From: Streptomyces sp. ISL-87
GTDB lineage: Bacteria; Actinomycetota; Actinomycetes; Streptomycetales; Streptomycetaceae
DNA length: 64,000 nt
Direction of reading: 5' to 3'
Assembly (NCBI RefSeq): GCF_018614095.1
Contig: NZ_JAGGOY010000047.1
Span: 1 to 64,000 of the forward strand
Of this stretch, positions 1-8,660 are shown one piece after another; position 1 is the first letter of the stretch, and every line of letters begins with the position of its first letter. The position numbers and the translations under genes are program-made. The notes under the pieces were generated by a model. It did not search any database. It was given only the letters and a program-made list of their open reading frames with translations, and was not told the DNA's origin.

Positions 1-270
1 CCGGCCGCCCCGGCGGATGCCGAATCGGCAGGCGGGCCCACCCCATCGGCGGAACCCGAAGCGCCGCGACCCCGCCGCACGGCACCCCGTAGCGCGGACG
101 CCCCCTGGCACAACCCGAAGCCTGCCTTCGAGGAGGAGGGGGAGCCCGCCCCACCGGCCGAGCCCGCCGAGCCCGCCGCAGGCGAATCGGCCACGCCTCC
201 CAAGCCCGCCGCAGGCGAACCGGCCCCTGAACCCGACCCGACCACCCCCGACAACGGAGGCGACGCGTGA
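1..270 (+). CDS. C-terminal tail of the complex I subunit gene upstream of nuoH (partial)
   Basis: An open frame enters from the left edge and stops at TGA 268-270, overlapping the GTG start of nuoH by two bases. The visible 89 residues are a low-complexity Pro/Ala/Glu-rich tail with repeated EPAEPA and KPAAGEPA-like segments, so no catalytic domain is in view. In a full nuo operon the gene before nuoH is nuoG; in the partial second nuo cluster of Streptomyces it would be another hydrophilic subunit. The tail cannot distinguish these. The stop/start overlap indicates translational coupling to nuoH. Confidence 0.6.
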   Translation, partial: PAAPADAESAGGPTPSAEPEAPRPRRTAPRSADAPWHNPKPAFEEEGEPAPPAEPAEPAAGESATPPKPAAGEPAPEPDPTTPDNGGDA

Positions 271-1226
271 ACGACGTCCTCGACGTCGCCCTGCGGCTGA
301 TCGTCGTCTTCGCCGTGTTCCTCGTGCTCCCGCTCGTCGTCGGGCAGACCGAGCACAAGGTGATGGCCCACATGCAGGGCCGCCTCGGCCCCATGTACGC
401 CGGCGGCTTCCACGGCTGGGCCCAGCTCGTCGCCGACGGCGTGAAGTTCGCGCAGAAGGAAGACATCGTCCCGGCCAACGCCGACCGCCGTATCTTCCAG
501 CTCGCCCCCGCCGTCGCCCTCCTCCCGTACCTCCTCGTCCTCATCGCCGTCCCCATCGGCCCCGGCGAAGGCGCGGTCGGGCAGGTCATCGACGCCGGGC
601 TGTTCTTCGTCCTCGCCGTCATGGGCATCGGAGTGCTCGGCAGCCTGATGGCCGGCTGGGCCTCCGCCAACAAGTTCTCCATGCTCGGCGGCCTCCGTAC
701 CGCAGCGCAGCTGCTCGCCTACGAGCTCCCCATGCTGCTCGCCGCCGCCTCGGTCGCCATGGCCGCCGGGACCGTCTCGCTCCCCGGCATCATCGGGGCC
801 TTCCAGTGGTGGTGGCTGCCCTGGCAGATCACCGGCGCGCTCGTCTTCTTCACCGCCGGCCTCGCCGAACTCCAGCGGCCCCCCTTCGACATGCCCGTCG
901 CCGACTCCGAGATCATCTTCGGCGCGTACACCGAGTACACCGGCCTGCGCTTCGCGCTGTTCCTGCTCGCCGAATACGCCGGCATCGTCGTCCTCTGCGC
1001 CCTCACCACCGTCCTCTTCCTCGGCGGCTGGCACGGCCCCGTCGCCGACGGCTGGGTCTGGACCCTCCTCAAGACCGCCATCCTCGCCTTCGTCGTGATC
1101 TGGCTCCGCGTGAGCTACCCCCGGCTCCGCGAGGACCAGCTCCAGAAGCTGTCCTGGACCGTACTCATCCCGCTCGCGCTCGCCCAGATCGCGCTCACCG
1201 GCATCGTGAAGGTGGCGATCCAGTAA
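267..1226 (+). CDS. nuoH: NADH-quinone oxidoreductase subunit H (NuoH)
   Basis: This is the membrane subunit that forms the quinone-access tunnel at the junction of the peripheral and membrane arms of complex I. The 319-residue product has about eight hydrophobic segments. It carries the family signatures RLGPMYAGGFHGWAQLVADG near residue 40 and LQRPPFDMPVADSEIIFGAY near residue 200, followed by TEYTGLRF; these contain the conserved acidic residues of the quinone cavity. The GTG start at 267 overlaps the upstream stop, and the TAA stop overlaps the nuoI ATG by one base. It lacks the long C-terminal extension I recall on NuoH proteins of full Streptomyces operons, which fits a second-copy nuo cluster. 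Confidence 0.95.
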   Translation: MNDVLDVALRLIVVFAVFLVLPLVVGQTEHKVMAHMQGRLGPMYAGGFHGWAQLVADGVKFAQKEDIVPANADRRIFQLAPAVALLPYLLVLIAVPIGPGEGAVGQVIDAGLFFVLAVMGIGVLGSLMAGWASANKFSMLGGLRTAAQLLAYELPMLLAAASVAMAAGTVSLPGIIGAFQWWWLPWQITGALVFFTAGLAELQRPPFDMPVADSEIIFGAYTEYTGLRFALFLLAEYAGIVVLCALTTVLFLGGWHGPVADGWVWTLLKTAILAFVVIWLRVSYPRLREDQLQKLSWTVLIPLALAQIALTGIVKVAIQ

Positions 1227-2329
1227 TGCCCCCCATCCCCGGCTCCGGCCTCGCCAAGGGTCTGGCCGTCACCCTGCGCACGATGACGAAGCGCTCCCAC
1301 ACCGCCCAGTACCCCGAGGTCCAGCCCGAGCTCCCGCCCCGCTCCCGCGGGGTCATCGGCCTGTTCGAGGAGAACTGCACGGTCTGCATGCTGTGCGCCC
1401 GCGAGTGCCCCGACTGGTGCATCTACATCGACTCCCACAAGGAGACGGTCCCGGCCGCCGCCCCGGGCGGCCGCGAGCGCAGCCGCAACGTCCTCGACCG
1501 GTTCGCCATCGACTTCTCCCTCTGCATGTACTGCGGCATCTGCATCGAGGTGTGCCCCTTCGACGCCCTCTTCTGGTCGCCGGAGTTCGAGTACGCGGAG
1601 ACCGACATCCTCGAACTCACCCACGAGCGCGACAAGCTGCGCGAGTGGATGTGGACCGTGCCGGCCCCGCCCGCCCTGGACCCGGCCGCCGAGGAACCCA
1701 AGGAACTCACCGCCGCCCGCAAGTCCGCCGAAAAGGCCGCAGCCGCCACAGCCACCACACCCCCCGCCCCCACCCCGGCCACGGGCACGCCGTCCACCCC
1801 GGGCACGCCGGGCGCGCCCGCCACCCCGGCCACCCCGGCCGCCCCGGCCACCCCGGGCACGCCGGGCGCGCCCGCCACCCCGGCCCCGGGTACCCCGGCC
1901 GATCCGGGCACGCCGGGCACGCCGACGGCCCCGGCCGATCCGGGCGCGCCCGCCACCCCGGGCACCTCGGGTACGCCGGGTAAGCCGGACACCCCGGGTA
2001 AGCCGGGTACACCGGCCGATCCGGCCACGCCGGGTAAGCCGGACACCCCGGGCACCCCGGCCGATCCGGGCACCCCGGCCGATCCGGGCACGCCGTCCAC
2101 CCCGGGGTCGCCGACGGCCCCGGGCACGCCGGCCACGCCGGCCACGCCGGGTAAGCCGGACACCCCGGGTATGCCGGACACCGCGGGTAAGCCGGGTACC
2201 GATCCGGCCACCCCGGGCACGCCGTCGCCCCCGGCCGTGCCGGGCACGCCTGGAGCCCCCGGCACAGACGGCACAGACGGCACACCCGGAACCGGTACCC
2301 CCGAGGCCCCCGCGGGAGGCACCGCCTGA
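1226..2329 (+). CDS. nuoI: NADH-quinone oxidoreductase subunit I (NuoI) with collagen-like C-terminal tail
   Basis: This ferredoxin-like subunit carries two 4Fe-4S clusters that relay electrons towards the quinone site. Cysteines 51/54/57/61 (CTVCMLCARECP) and 100/103/106/110 (CMYCGICIEVCP) form the two CxxCxxCxxxCP motifs. The start ATG 1226 overlaps the nuoH stop. The protein is 367 residues, whereas NuoI is usually 160-220. From about residue 172 to the end it is a repetitive tail of X-Y-Pro triplets (GTP, ATP, ADP, GKP, DTP), with no further cysteines or hydrophobic segments. The reading frame stays open through the whole repeat and its stop overlaps the nuoJ ATG, so the tail is genuinely in frame. 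Confidence 0.93.
   Translation: MPPIPGSGLAKGLAVTLRTMTKRSHTAQYPEVQPELPPRSRGVIGLFEENCTVCMLCARECPDWCIYIDSHKETVPAAAPGGRERSRNVLDRFAIDFSLCMYCGICIEVCPFDALFWSPEFEYAETDILELTHERDKLREWMWTVPAPPALDPAAEEPKELTAARKSAEKAAAATATTPPAPTPATGTPSTPGTPGAPATPATPAAPATPGTPGAPATPAPGTPADPGTPGTPTAPADPGAPATPGTSGTPGKPDTPGKPGTPADPATPGKPDTPGTPADPGTPADPGTPSTPGSPTAPGTPATPATPGKPDTPGMPDTAGKPGTDPATPGTPSPPAVPGTPGAPGTDGTDGTPGTGTPEAPAGGTA
1740..2300 (+). repeat. Tandem Pro-Thr-Gly triplet repeat encoding the NuoI tail
   Basis: This GC-rich stretch is built from 9-bp multiples such as ccgggcacg and ccggccacc, encoding X-Y-Pro triplets. Longer units encoding GKPDTPG and ADPGTP recur several times. Because the period is a multiple of three, unit gain or loss keeps the frame open. 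It also opens long spurious frames on the opposite strand. Confidence 0.85.
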
Positions 2330-2928
2330 TGTACGCCGCCCAGCTCGCAGCCGCCGCCCAAGGCCACGGCCACGGCCACGGCTTCCTCTCGCCGACCGGC
2401 GTCGAGATCGCCTTCGTCCTCGTCGGCCTCGCCACCCTCGGCGCGGCCGCAATCACCGTCACCACCAAGCAGCTCGTGCACGCCGCCCTCTGGCTGGTCG
2501 TCGCGCTCGGCGGCATCGCCGTCGAGTACCTGCTGCTGACCGCCGAGTTCATCGCCTGGGTCCAGGTACTGATCTACCTCGGTTCCGTGGTCGTCCTCCT
2601 CCTCTTCGGGCTGATGCTCACCAAGGCCCCCATCGGCCGCTCCCCGGACGCCGACTCCCACAACCGCTGGGTCGCGCTCGGTGTCGCCACCGCCGCGGCC
2701 GGCGCGCTCGTCTGGGTCGTCGTCGACGCCTTCCGCACCACCTGGATCGATCTCGACGGCCCCGCCCAGGGCTCCACGAAGGTCTCCGGCGAGATCCTCT
2801 TCCAGCACTGGGTACTGCCCTTCGAGGCGCTCTCCGTCCTCCTCCTCGCGGCCCTGATCGGCGCCATCGTGCTCTCCCGCAGGAACGACCCGGCCAACAC
2901 CGACACCAGCGACAAGGGGCAGCGCTGA
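2329..2928 (+). CDS. nuoJ: NADH-quinone oxidoreductase subunit J (NuoJ)
   Basis: A 199-residue integral membrane subunit of the complex I proton-pumping arm. About five hydrophobic segments are visible. The segment AALWLVVALGGIAVEYLLLT near residue 48 and the following FIAWVQVLIYLGSVVVLLLF contain the family's E-Y/L-L-L-x-A-E-F-I-A-x-V-Q-x-x-x-Y-x-G signature with its pi-bulge helix. The ATG overlaps the nuoI stop and its own stop overlaps the nuoK ATG. A His/Gly run (GHGHGHGF) precedes the first membrane helix. Confidence 0.95.
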   Translation: MYAAQLAAAAQGHGHGHGFLSPTGVEIAFVLVGLATLGAAAITVTTKQLVHAALWLVVALGGIAVEYLLLTAEFIAWVQVLIYLGSVVVLLLFGLMLTKAPIGRSPDADSHNRWVALGVATAAAGALVWVVVDAFRTTWIDLDGPAQGSTKVSGEILFQHWVLPFEALSVLLLAALIGAIVLSRRNDPANTDTSDKGQR

Positions 2929-3302
2929 TGCACCTCGCCTACCCCGCCGTGCTCGCGGCGCTCCTCTTCTGCACGGGCCTGTACGGAGTGCTCGCCCGCC
3001 GCAACGCCATCCTGGTGCTGATGTCCGTCGAGCTGATGCTCAACGCCGTCAACCTCAACCTGGTGGCTTTCGACGTCTGGCTGCGCGACACCCTGCACGC
3101 CGGCCAGGCCCTCACCCTCTTCACCATCGCCATCGCCGCCGCCGAGATCGGCATCGGCCTCGCGATCGTGCTGATGGTGTACCGCAACCGAGGCACCTCC
3201 GACGTCGACCGGCTGCGCGACACCGCCGAAGGCCACGAGCCCGCCCCGACCGCCCCGACCGCCACGGCCGCCCCGAACACCCCCAGCGAGGTCACCGCGT
3301 GA
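2928..3302 (+). CDS. nuoK: NADH-quinone oxidoreductase subunit K (NuoK)
   Basis: This small membrane subunit is part of the conserved glutamate channel of complex I. Three helices are visible, including VELMLNAVNLNLVAFD with the first conserved Glu, and AAAEIGIGLAIVLMVYR with the second. The product is 124 residues against about 100 for typical NuoK; the surplus is a Pro/Thr/Ala-rich C-terminal tail (residues ~98-124), echoing the low-complexity tails of NuoI and the first gene of the window. The start overlaps the nuoJ stop and the end overlaps the nuoL GTG. Confidence 0.95.
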   Translation: MHLAYPAVLAALLFCTGLYGVLARRNAILVLMSVELMLNAVNLNLVAFDVWLRDTLHAGQALTLFTIAIAAAEIGIGLAIVLMVYRNRGTSDVDRLRDTAEGHEPAPTAPTATAAPNTPSEVTA

Positions 3303-5284
3303 GCACCACGACCCTCGCCGTCCTCGTTCCCCTCCTCCCCTTCCTGGGTGCGCTGACGGGGCTGCTCTTCGGCCGCGCCGCCCCCGGTTTCGTCCGGCCG
3401 CTCGCCGTCCTCCCGACGCTGGCCGCAGCCGTACTGGCCGTGTTCGTCGCCGTCCGCCAGGGAGGTGGCCCGGCGATCGAGACCGCGACCGAACTGACCC
3501 CGACCGGCTCGGTGCCGATCGAGCTCTCCCTCGACCTGGACGGCTTCGCCGTCGTGGTAGCCGTCCTGGTCGGGGTCGTCGCCACCTGCGTACAGCTCTA
3601 CTCGACGGCGTACCTGCGCGAGGACCCGCGCTACCCGTCGTATGCCGCTCTGGTCTCACTGTTCACCTCCGCCATGCTGCTCGTCGTCTACTCCGGCGAC
3701 CTGATGGTGCTGCTGGTCGGCTGGGAGATCATGGGCATCTGCTCGTACTTCCTGGTCGGCCACTACTGGGAGACCGAGGCGGCCCGCTCCGCCTCCCTGA
3801 AGGCCTTCCTCGTCACCAAGCTCGGCGACGTCCCCTTCCTCATCGGCCTGTTCGCGCTCGCCACGGACGCCGGCTCGTTCCAGATCACCAAGATCCTCGG
3901 CACCGTCGCCTCGGGCGGGCTCGACCACCCGACGCTGATCGCGCTGCTCCTGCTCGCCGGAGTCGCCGGCAAGTCCGCGCAGTTCCCGCTGCAGACCTGG
4001 CTTCCGGACGCCATGGCGGGCCCCACTCCGGTCTCCGCGCTGATCCACGCAGCGACGATGGTCGCCGCCGGTGTCTACTTCATCGCCCGCCTCCTCCCGG
4101 TCTTCGCGGCCTCCCAGGTCGCGCTGGTGGTCATGGCCGTCATGGCGGCCACGACGATGGTCGGCTCGGGCCTCGCCGCCCTGGCCCAGGACGACATCAA
4201 GCGCGTGCTCGCCTACTCCACGATCGGCCAGCTCGGCTACATGACCGGGGCCCTGGCCGTCGGCGACCGTGGGGCCGCCGTCTTCCACCTCCTCTCCCAC
4301 GGCGCCTTCAAGGCGCTGCTGTTCCTCGGTGCGGGCGTGATCATCCACGCCGCCGGTACGAACTCCCTGGCTGCCATGTCCCGTATGGACGGCCTGGCCA
4401 AGCGCATCCCCGACGCCTTCTGGACCATGACGGTCGGACTCCTCGCGCTCGCCGCGATCCCGCCCTTCGCCGGCTTCTTCTCCAAGGAAGCCGTCCTCGT
4501 CGCCGCCGAGCACGCCGCCGGCGGCCACTCGGATTCGGCGCCCAGCGCGGCCGGCTGGCTGGTGCTGGTCGCCGGTGTGCTGACCGCCCTGCTCACCGCC
4601 GCCTACGCCACCCGGCTGTGGCTGATGGCCTTCCGCGGCCGGGGCGCCGCCGCCCCCGACCACGGCAAGGAGCCCCTCGCCATGACCGGCGTGCTGTGGC
4701 TGCTGGCGATCCCGTCGGTTGCCTTCGGCCTCGCCGCGGGCCCGCTCGCCGACTGGTTCGACGGCAAGGAACTCAGCCCCACACTGACCACCTCGATCCT
4801 CGGCACCGGCGCGGCGGCCATCGGCGTGATGCTCACCTACGCCCTGTGGCAGCGCGCCGCGGCCAAGGACGGCATCGGAGTTCCCGCGTCCGTCGCCGCC
4901 GCGGAGTCCGCCGCCGAGACCCCCGAGGTCGCCGAGGTCACCCACGACCACCCCGCCGTCCCGGCCGGCCCCGCGCCCGACCCCGGTCGCGCCCTCCTCG
5001 GCCCGCTGTACCGCCACGCGGCCGACGGATTCCACCTCGATGCCGTCTACGACCGGCTCTTCGTCCGCCCCGTCCGGGCCGCGGCCGGCCTCGTCCGCTT
5101 CCTCGACCGCGAGGTCGTGGAGGCGTACGTCCAAGGAGCGGGCATCGGCCCCCGGCTGCTCGGCAGCCTCGTGCGCCGCGCCCAGACCGGCAACGTGCAG
5201 AGCTACCTGAGCGCCCTGCTCGCCGGCGCCGTGGTCCTGGCGATCGCCACCGCCGCCCTCGCCAACGTCAACGCCGGATCGTGA
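3299..5284 (+). CDS. nuoL: NADH-quinone oxidoreductase subunit L (NuoL)
   Basis: This antiporter-like subunit lies at the distal end of the membrane arm and normally carries the long lateral helix. At 661 residues it is full length. The channel glutamate is in LVGWEIMGICSYFLVGHYW near residue 140. The channel lysine is in AGKSAQFPLQTWLPDAMAGP near residue 222, followed by VSALIHAATMVAAGVYFIAR. A second lysine is in LSHGAFKALLFLGAGVIIH. A charged, Ala/Glu-rich linker at residues 530-565 precedes the C-terminal lateral-helix region. The GTG start overlaps the nuoK stop (GTGA). Confidence 0.96.
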   Translation: MSTTTLAVLVPLLPFLGALTGLLFGRAAPGFVRPLAVLPTLAAAVLAVFVAVRQGGGPAIETATELTPTGSVPIELSLDLDGFAVVVAVLVGVVATCVQLYSTAYLREDPRYPSYAALVSLFTSAMLLVVYSGDLMVLLVGWEIMGICSYFLVGHYWETEAARSASLKAFLVTKLGDVPFLIGLFALATDAGSFQITKILGTVASGGLDHPTLIALLLLAGVAGKSAQFPLQTWLPDAMAGPTPVSALIHAATMVAAGVYFIARLLPVFAASQVALVVMAVMAATTMVGSGLAALAQDDIKRVLAYSTIGQLGYMTGALAVGDRGAAVFHLLSHGAFKALLFLGAGVIIHAAGTNSLAAMSRMDGLAKRIPDAFWTMTVGLLALAAIPPFAGFFSKEAVLVAAEHAAGGHSDSAPSAAGWLVLVAGVLTALLTAAYATRLWLMAFRGRGAAAPDHGKEPLAMTGVLWLLAIPSVAFGLAAGPLADWFDGKELSPTLTTSILGTGAAAIGVMLTYALWQRAAAKDGIGVPASVAAAESAAETPEVAEVTHDHPAVPAGPAPDPGRALLGPLYRHAADGFHLDAVYDRLFVRPVRAAAGLVRFLDREVVEAYVQGAGIGPRLLGSLVRRAQTGNVQSYLSALLAGAVVLAIATAALANVNAGS

Positions 5285-6882
5285 GCCGTGAGTCAGCCGT
5301 GATTGATATCAGCCCGTCCGTGATGCAGTTCCTTCTGGCGTTCATCGTGGCCGCACCGCTCCTCGGCGCCGTCGCGGCCCTCCTGCCGGCCCCGCCCGGG
5401 CTCAAGGGCCGCAGCCCCGAACAGGCCGTGCTGCGCCACGGCGTCACCGTGACCGGAGTGATCCTCGCCGCGGCCATCGCCCTCGCCCTGGGCTTCGACC
5501 ACGACGCCCCGTCCCGCTTCCAGGCGACGACGGACATCAGCTGGATCCAGGCGCTGAACGTCCGGATCCACCTCGGCATCGACGGCATCTCGCTCCCCCT
5601 CCTCCTGATGACCGCGCTGCTGTTCTTCCTCTGCGCGCTCTACAGCTACTTCAAGCTCCCCGAAGGCCCTTCCCCGAAGGCCTTCGTCGCGCTGCTCCTC
5701 GTACTCGAGTCCGGCACCCTCGCGACCTTCGCCGTCCTCGATCTGCTGCTGTTCTTCCTCGCCTTCGAGATGGTCCTCATCCCGATGTACTTCCTCATCG
5801 CCCGCTGGGGCGGTGCTCAGCGGCAGGCCGCCGCCTGGAGGTTCATCCTCTACACGCTCCTCGGATCCGTGGTCATGCTGCTCGGTCTGCTGCTGATCGG
5901 ACTGAACAGCGGCACATTCGACATGGTGGCACTCGCCTCTGACAATGGCCGCGAACTGACCCACACCACCCAGATCCTGGCCGTTCTGGCCATCGGTATC
6001 GGCCTCGCCGTGAAGACCCCGATGTGGCCGCTGCACAGCTGGCTCCCGGACGCGCACACCGCCGCGCCCACCGTCGGATCCGTCCTGCTCGCCGGCGTCC
6101 TGCTCAAGATGGGCACGTACGGGTTCGTCCGCATCCTGCTCCCCGTCACCCCCGACGGCATGGCCACCTTCGCCCCGTACCTGGGCGCCTTCGCCGCCGT
6201 CGGCATCGTCTACGGGTCCCTCGCCTGCCTCTCGCTGGCGCGGAAGGGCAACAAGGGCGACCTCAAGCGCCTCATCGCGTACTCCTCCGTCGGCCACATG
6301 GGCTTCGTGCTCCTCGGCATCGCGTCCATGACCCCCACCGGCGTCAACGGCGCGCTCTTCGCCAACATCGCCCACGGCCTGATCACCGGCCTCCTCTTCT
6401 TCCTGGTCGGCGCCCTCAAGGACCGTTACGGCACCGCCGACCTGGACACCCTCGCCGGGGCCACCGGCGCCGCCCTCTACGGCCGCGCCCCCCGCCTCGG
6501 CGCGCTCCTCGCCTTCGCGGCCGTCGCCTCCCTCGGCCTGCCCGGCCTGGCCGGCTTCTGGGGCGAGATGCTGGCGCTGTTCGGCGCGTTCGAGCCGGCC
6601 GAGGGCCTGTCCCGGCCCGCCTTCCTCACGTACATGGCCTTCGGCGCGTTCGGCACGCTGCTCACCGCCGCCTATCTTCTGATCGTCGTACGGCGCGTGT
6701 GTATGGGCGACCCGAAGGCCCAGAGCGCTGCCACCGGCGCCCTCGCGGACATCCAGCACTACGAGTTCGCCGCCTGGACCCCGCTCGCCGCCCTCACCGT
6801 CCTCGCCGGCCTGTGGCCCGCAGTCCTCCTCGGCCTCACCGACCCGGCCGTCCAGAAGCTCCTCGCCGGAGGCACCTCATGA
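5281..6882 (+). CDS. nuoM: NADH-quinone oxidoreductase subunit M (NuoM)
   Basis: An antiporter-like proton-pumping subunit of about 14 helices. Visible signatures are FFLAFEMVLIPMYFLIARWG (channel Glu) near residue 165 and AVKTPMWPLHSWLPDAHTAA (channel Lys) near residue 243, followed by SVLLAGVLLKMGTYGFVRI. I chose GTG 5281, which overlaps the nuoL stop as GTGA like its neighbours, giving 533 residues. In-frame alternatives are GTG 5299 and ATG 5323; none has a strong ribosome binding site, so the exact N-terminus is uncertain. The stop overlaps the nuoN ATG. Confidence 0.94.
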   Translation: MSRESAVIDISPSVMQFLLAFIVAAPLLGAVAALLPAPPGLKGRSPEQAVLRHGVTVTGVILAAAIALALGFDHDAPSRFQATTDISWIQALNVRIHLGIDGISLPLLLMTALLFFLCALYSYFKLPEGPSPKAFVALLLVLESGTLATFAVLDLLLFFLAFEMVLIPMYFLIARWGGAQRQAAAWRFILYTLLGSVVMLLGLLLIGLNSGTFDMVALASDNGRELTHTTQILAVLAIGIGLAVKTPMWPLHSWLPDAHTAAPTVGSVLLAGVLLKMGTYGFVRILLPVTPDGMATFAPYLGAFAAVGIVYGSLACLSLARKGNKGDLKRLIAYSSVGHMGFVLLGIASMTPTGVNGALFANIAHGLITGLLFFLVGALKDRYGTADLDTLAGATGAALYGRAPRLGALLAFAAVASLGLPGLAGFWGEMLALFGAFEPAEGLSRPAFLTYMAFGAFGTLLTAAYLLIVVRRVCMGDPKAQSAATGALADIQHYEFAAWTPLAALTVLAGLWPAVLLGLTDPAVQKLLAGGTS

Positions 6883-8459
6883 CGGTCCTGTCCGCCCTTT
6901 CGGCCGTTTCCGCCGCGTCGGGCGTTTCCGCCGCTCCGGCCGAGACCCCGAACCTGGTCCAGTCCGTCGACTGGCTCGCCATCGCGCCCGTGGTCATCGC
7001 CGCCACCGTGGGCCTGGCCGTGCTGCTCGCCGACCTCTTCGTACCGGAGAAGCGCAAGCCGCTGCTCGGCTGGATCTCCGTAGCCGGCCTGGCCGCCGCG
7101 ACCGCCACCCTGCTGCCGCTGCGCGCCGGCGACCGTGCCACCTTCTGCCTCACCGGCGACCCCGGCGCGTGCAGCTACACCGCAGACCACTTCGCGCTGG
7201 TCATCCAGTTCCTGGTGCTGGCCGGCGCCCTGGTCACCGCCCTGCTGTCGGTCACCGCCGTCAGCGACCTGCGCATGCCGCCCGGCGAGTACTGGTTCCT
7301 GCTGCTCTCCTCCGCCGCCGGCGCGGCCCTGCTGCCCGCCTCCCGCGACCTCGCGACCCTGATCGTCGCCCTCGAAGTCGCCTCGCTGCCCGCCTTCGCG
7401 CTCGTCGGCATGCGCCGCGGCGACCGGCTCTCCTCCGAGGCCGCCCTCAAGTTCTTCCTCTCCTCCGTCACCGCCACCGCCGTCTCGCTCCTCGGCGTCA
7501 GCTTCGTCTACGCCGCCACCGGCTCCCTGCACCTCACCCAGGTCGCCGACCGGCTCGAAGACGTCCCCGGGCAGCTCGACACCCTCGCGATGGCGGGAGT
7601 CGCGCTCACCCTCGTCGGCTTCGCCTTCAAGACGGCCGCCGTCCCCTTCCACTTCTGGGTCCCGGACACCTACGTCGGCGCGCCCCTGCCCATCGCCGGC
7701 TACCTGTCGGTGATCGGCAAGGCTGTCGGCTTCACCGGCCTCATCCTCGTCACGGTGATCGCCTTCCCGGCGTACTCGGAGATCTGGGGCCCCGCCCTCG
7801 CCGTCCTCGCCGCGCTCACCATGACGCTGGGCAACACCGCCGCGCTGCGCCAGTCCGCGGACCGCACGAACAGCGCGGTACGGCTGCTGGCCTGGTCCTC
7901 GGTCGGCCAGGCCGGCTATCTGCTGGTCCCGATCGCGGCGGCCGCGTACTCCGAGCGCGACCAGATCGGCTCCACCGTCGCCTACGCGCTCATGTACGGC
8001 GCCGTGAACCTCGGAGCCTTCGCCGTGGCCGCGCTGGTCGCCCGTACGAAGCCGCTGCACCGGATCAGCGACTACCGCGGCCTCTACGCGCAGCGCCCCG
8101 CCGCCGCTCTCTCGCTGGCCTTCTTCCTGCTCTGCCTGGCCGGACTGCCGCCGGGCCTCATCGGCCTCTTCGCCAAGGTCACCGTCTTCAAGGCCGCCGT
8201 CGACGCGGGCCTGGGCTGGCTGGCCGTGGTCATGGCGGTCAACGTCGTCATCGCCCTGTACTACTACCTGCGGTGGACGGCCCTGCTCTTCCGGGCACCG
8301 GAGGAGGGCGTGGCAGAGGCCTCGGGCGAGGCCGCCCGTACGACCTCCCCGTGGCCGGTCACCGCGGCGATCGTGCTCACCGCCGCCACCGCGCTGGTGC
8401 TCTCCGGCGCCCCCCAGCTGGTCATGCGCTTCACCGCGGGCAGCCTCTTCCCGCAGTAG
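6879..8459 (+). CDS. nuoN: NADH-quinone oxidoreductase subunit N (NuoN)
   Basis: The third antiporter-like subunit, 526 residues, is the last cistron of the operon. The channel glutamate is in LIVALEVASLPAFALVGMRR and the lysine is in FAFKTAAVPFHFWVPDTYVG, followed by APLPIAGYLSVIGKAVGFTG. The ATG at 6879 overlaps the nuoM stop. A GC-rich hairpin follows the stop, which fits operon end. The N-terminal ~28 residues are Ser/Ala-rich and not part of the conserved fold. Confidence 0.95.
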   Translation: MTVLSALSAVSAASGVSAAPAETPNLVQSVDWLAIAPVVIAATVGLAVLLADLFVPEKRKPLLGWISVAGLAAATATLLPLRAGDRATFCLTGDPGACSYTADHFALVIQFLVLAGALVTALLSVTAVSDLRMPPGEYWFLLLSSAAGAALLPASRDLATLIVALEVASLPAFALVGMRRGDRLSSEAALKFFLSSVTATAVSLLGVSFVYAATGSLHLTQVADRLEDVPGQLDTLAMAGVALTLVGFAFKTAAVPFHFWVPDTYVGAPLPIAGYLSVIGKAVGFTGLILVTVIAFPAYSEIWGPALAVLAALTMTLGNTAALRQSADRTNSAVRLLAWSSVGQAGYLLVPIAAAAYSERDQIGSTVAYALMYGAVNLGAFAVAALVARTKPLHRISDYRGLYAQRPAAALSLAFFLLCLAGLPPGLIGLFAKVTVFKAAVDAGLGWLAVVMAVNVVIALYYYLRWTALLFRAPEEGVAEASGEAARTTSPWPVTAAIVLTAATALVLSGAPQLVMRFTAGSLFPQ

Positions 8460-8492
8460 CCCTTACCCGTACGGAGTAACGCTGCCGCCGCC

Positions 8493-8519
8493 CCGCCGCC
8501 CCCGCGACAGGGGCGGCGG
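8493..8519 (+). terminator. Hairpin terminator after the nuo operon
   Basis: A perfect 10-bp GC stem (8493-8502 with 8510-8519) closes a 7-nt loop. There is no U-tract, as is common for Streptomyces terminators. It lies between the nuoN stop and htpX. Confidence 0.7.
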
Positions 8520-8660
8520 CCCCGGCACGCCCTGGGAACCAGACGCGGTCACCTCGCGTTGACCAGGAAGGGAGGGTCCACTGGACCGCAGACCCTCAGA
8601 TCCTCAGATCCTCAGATGCTTGACGGGGGGTCCCCTGCCGCACCATTTGGAGGGCGTACC

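Noticed and set aside
1742..2300. NuoI tail as a separate gene or frameshift artefact
   Set aside because: The frame is continuous from the ferredoxin domain, lacks internal stops, and its stop overlaps the nuoJ start exactly as in the other cistrons.
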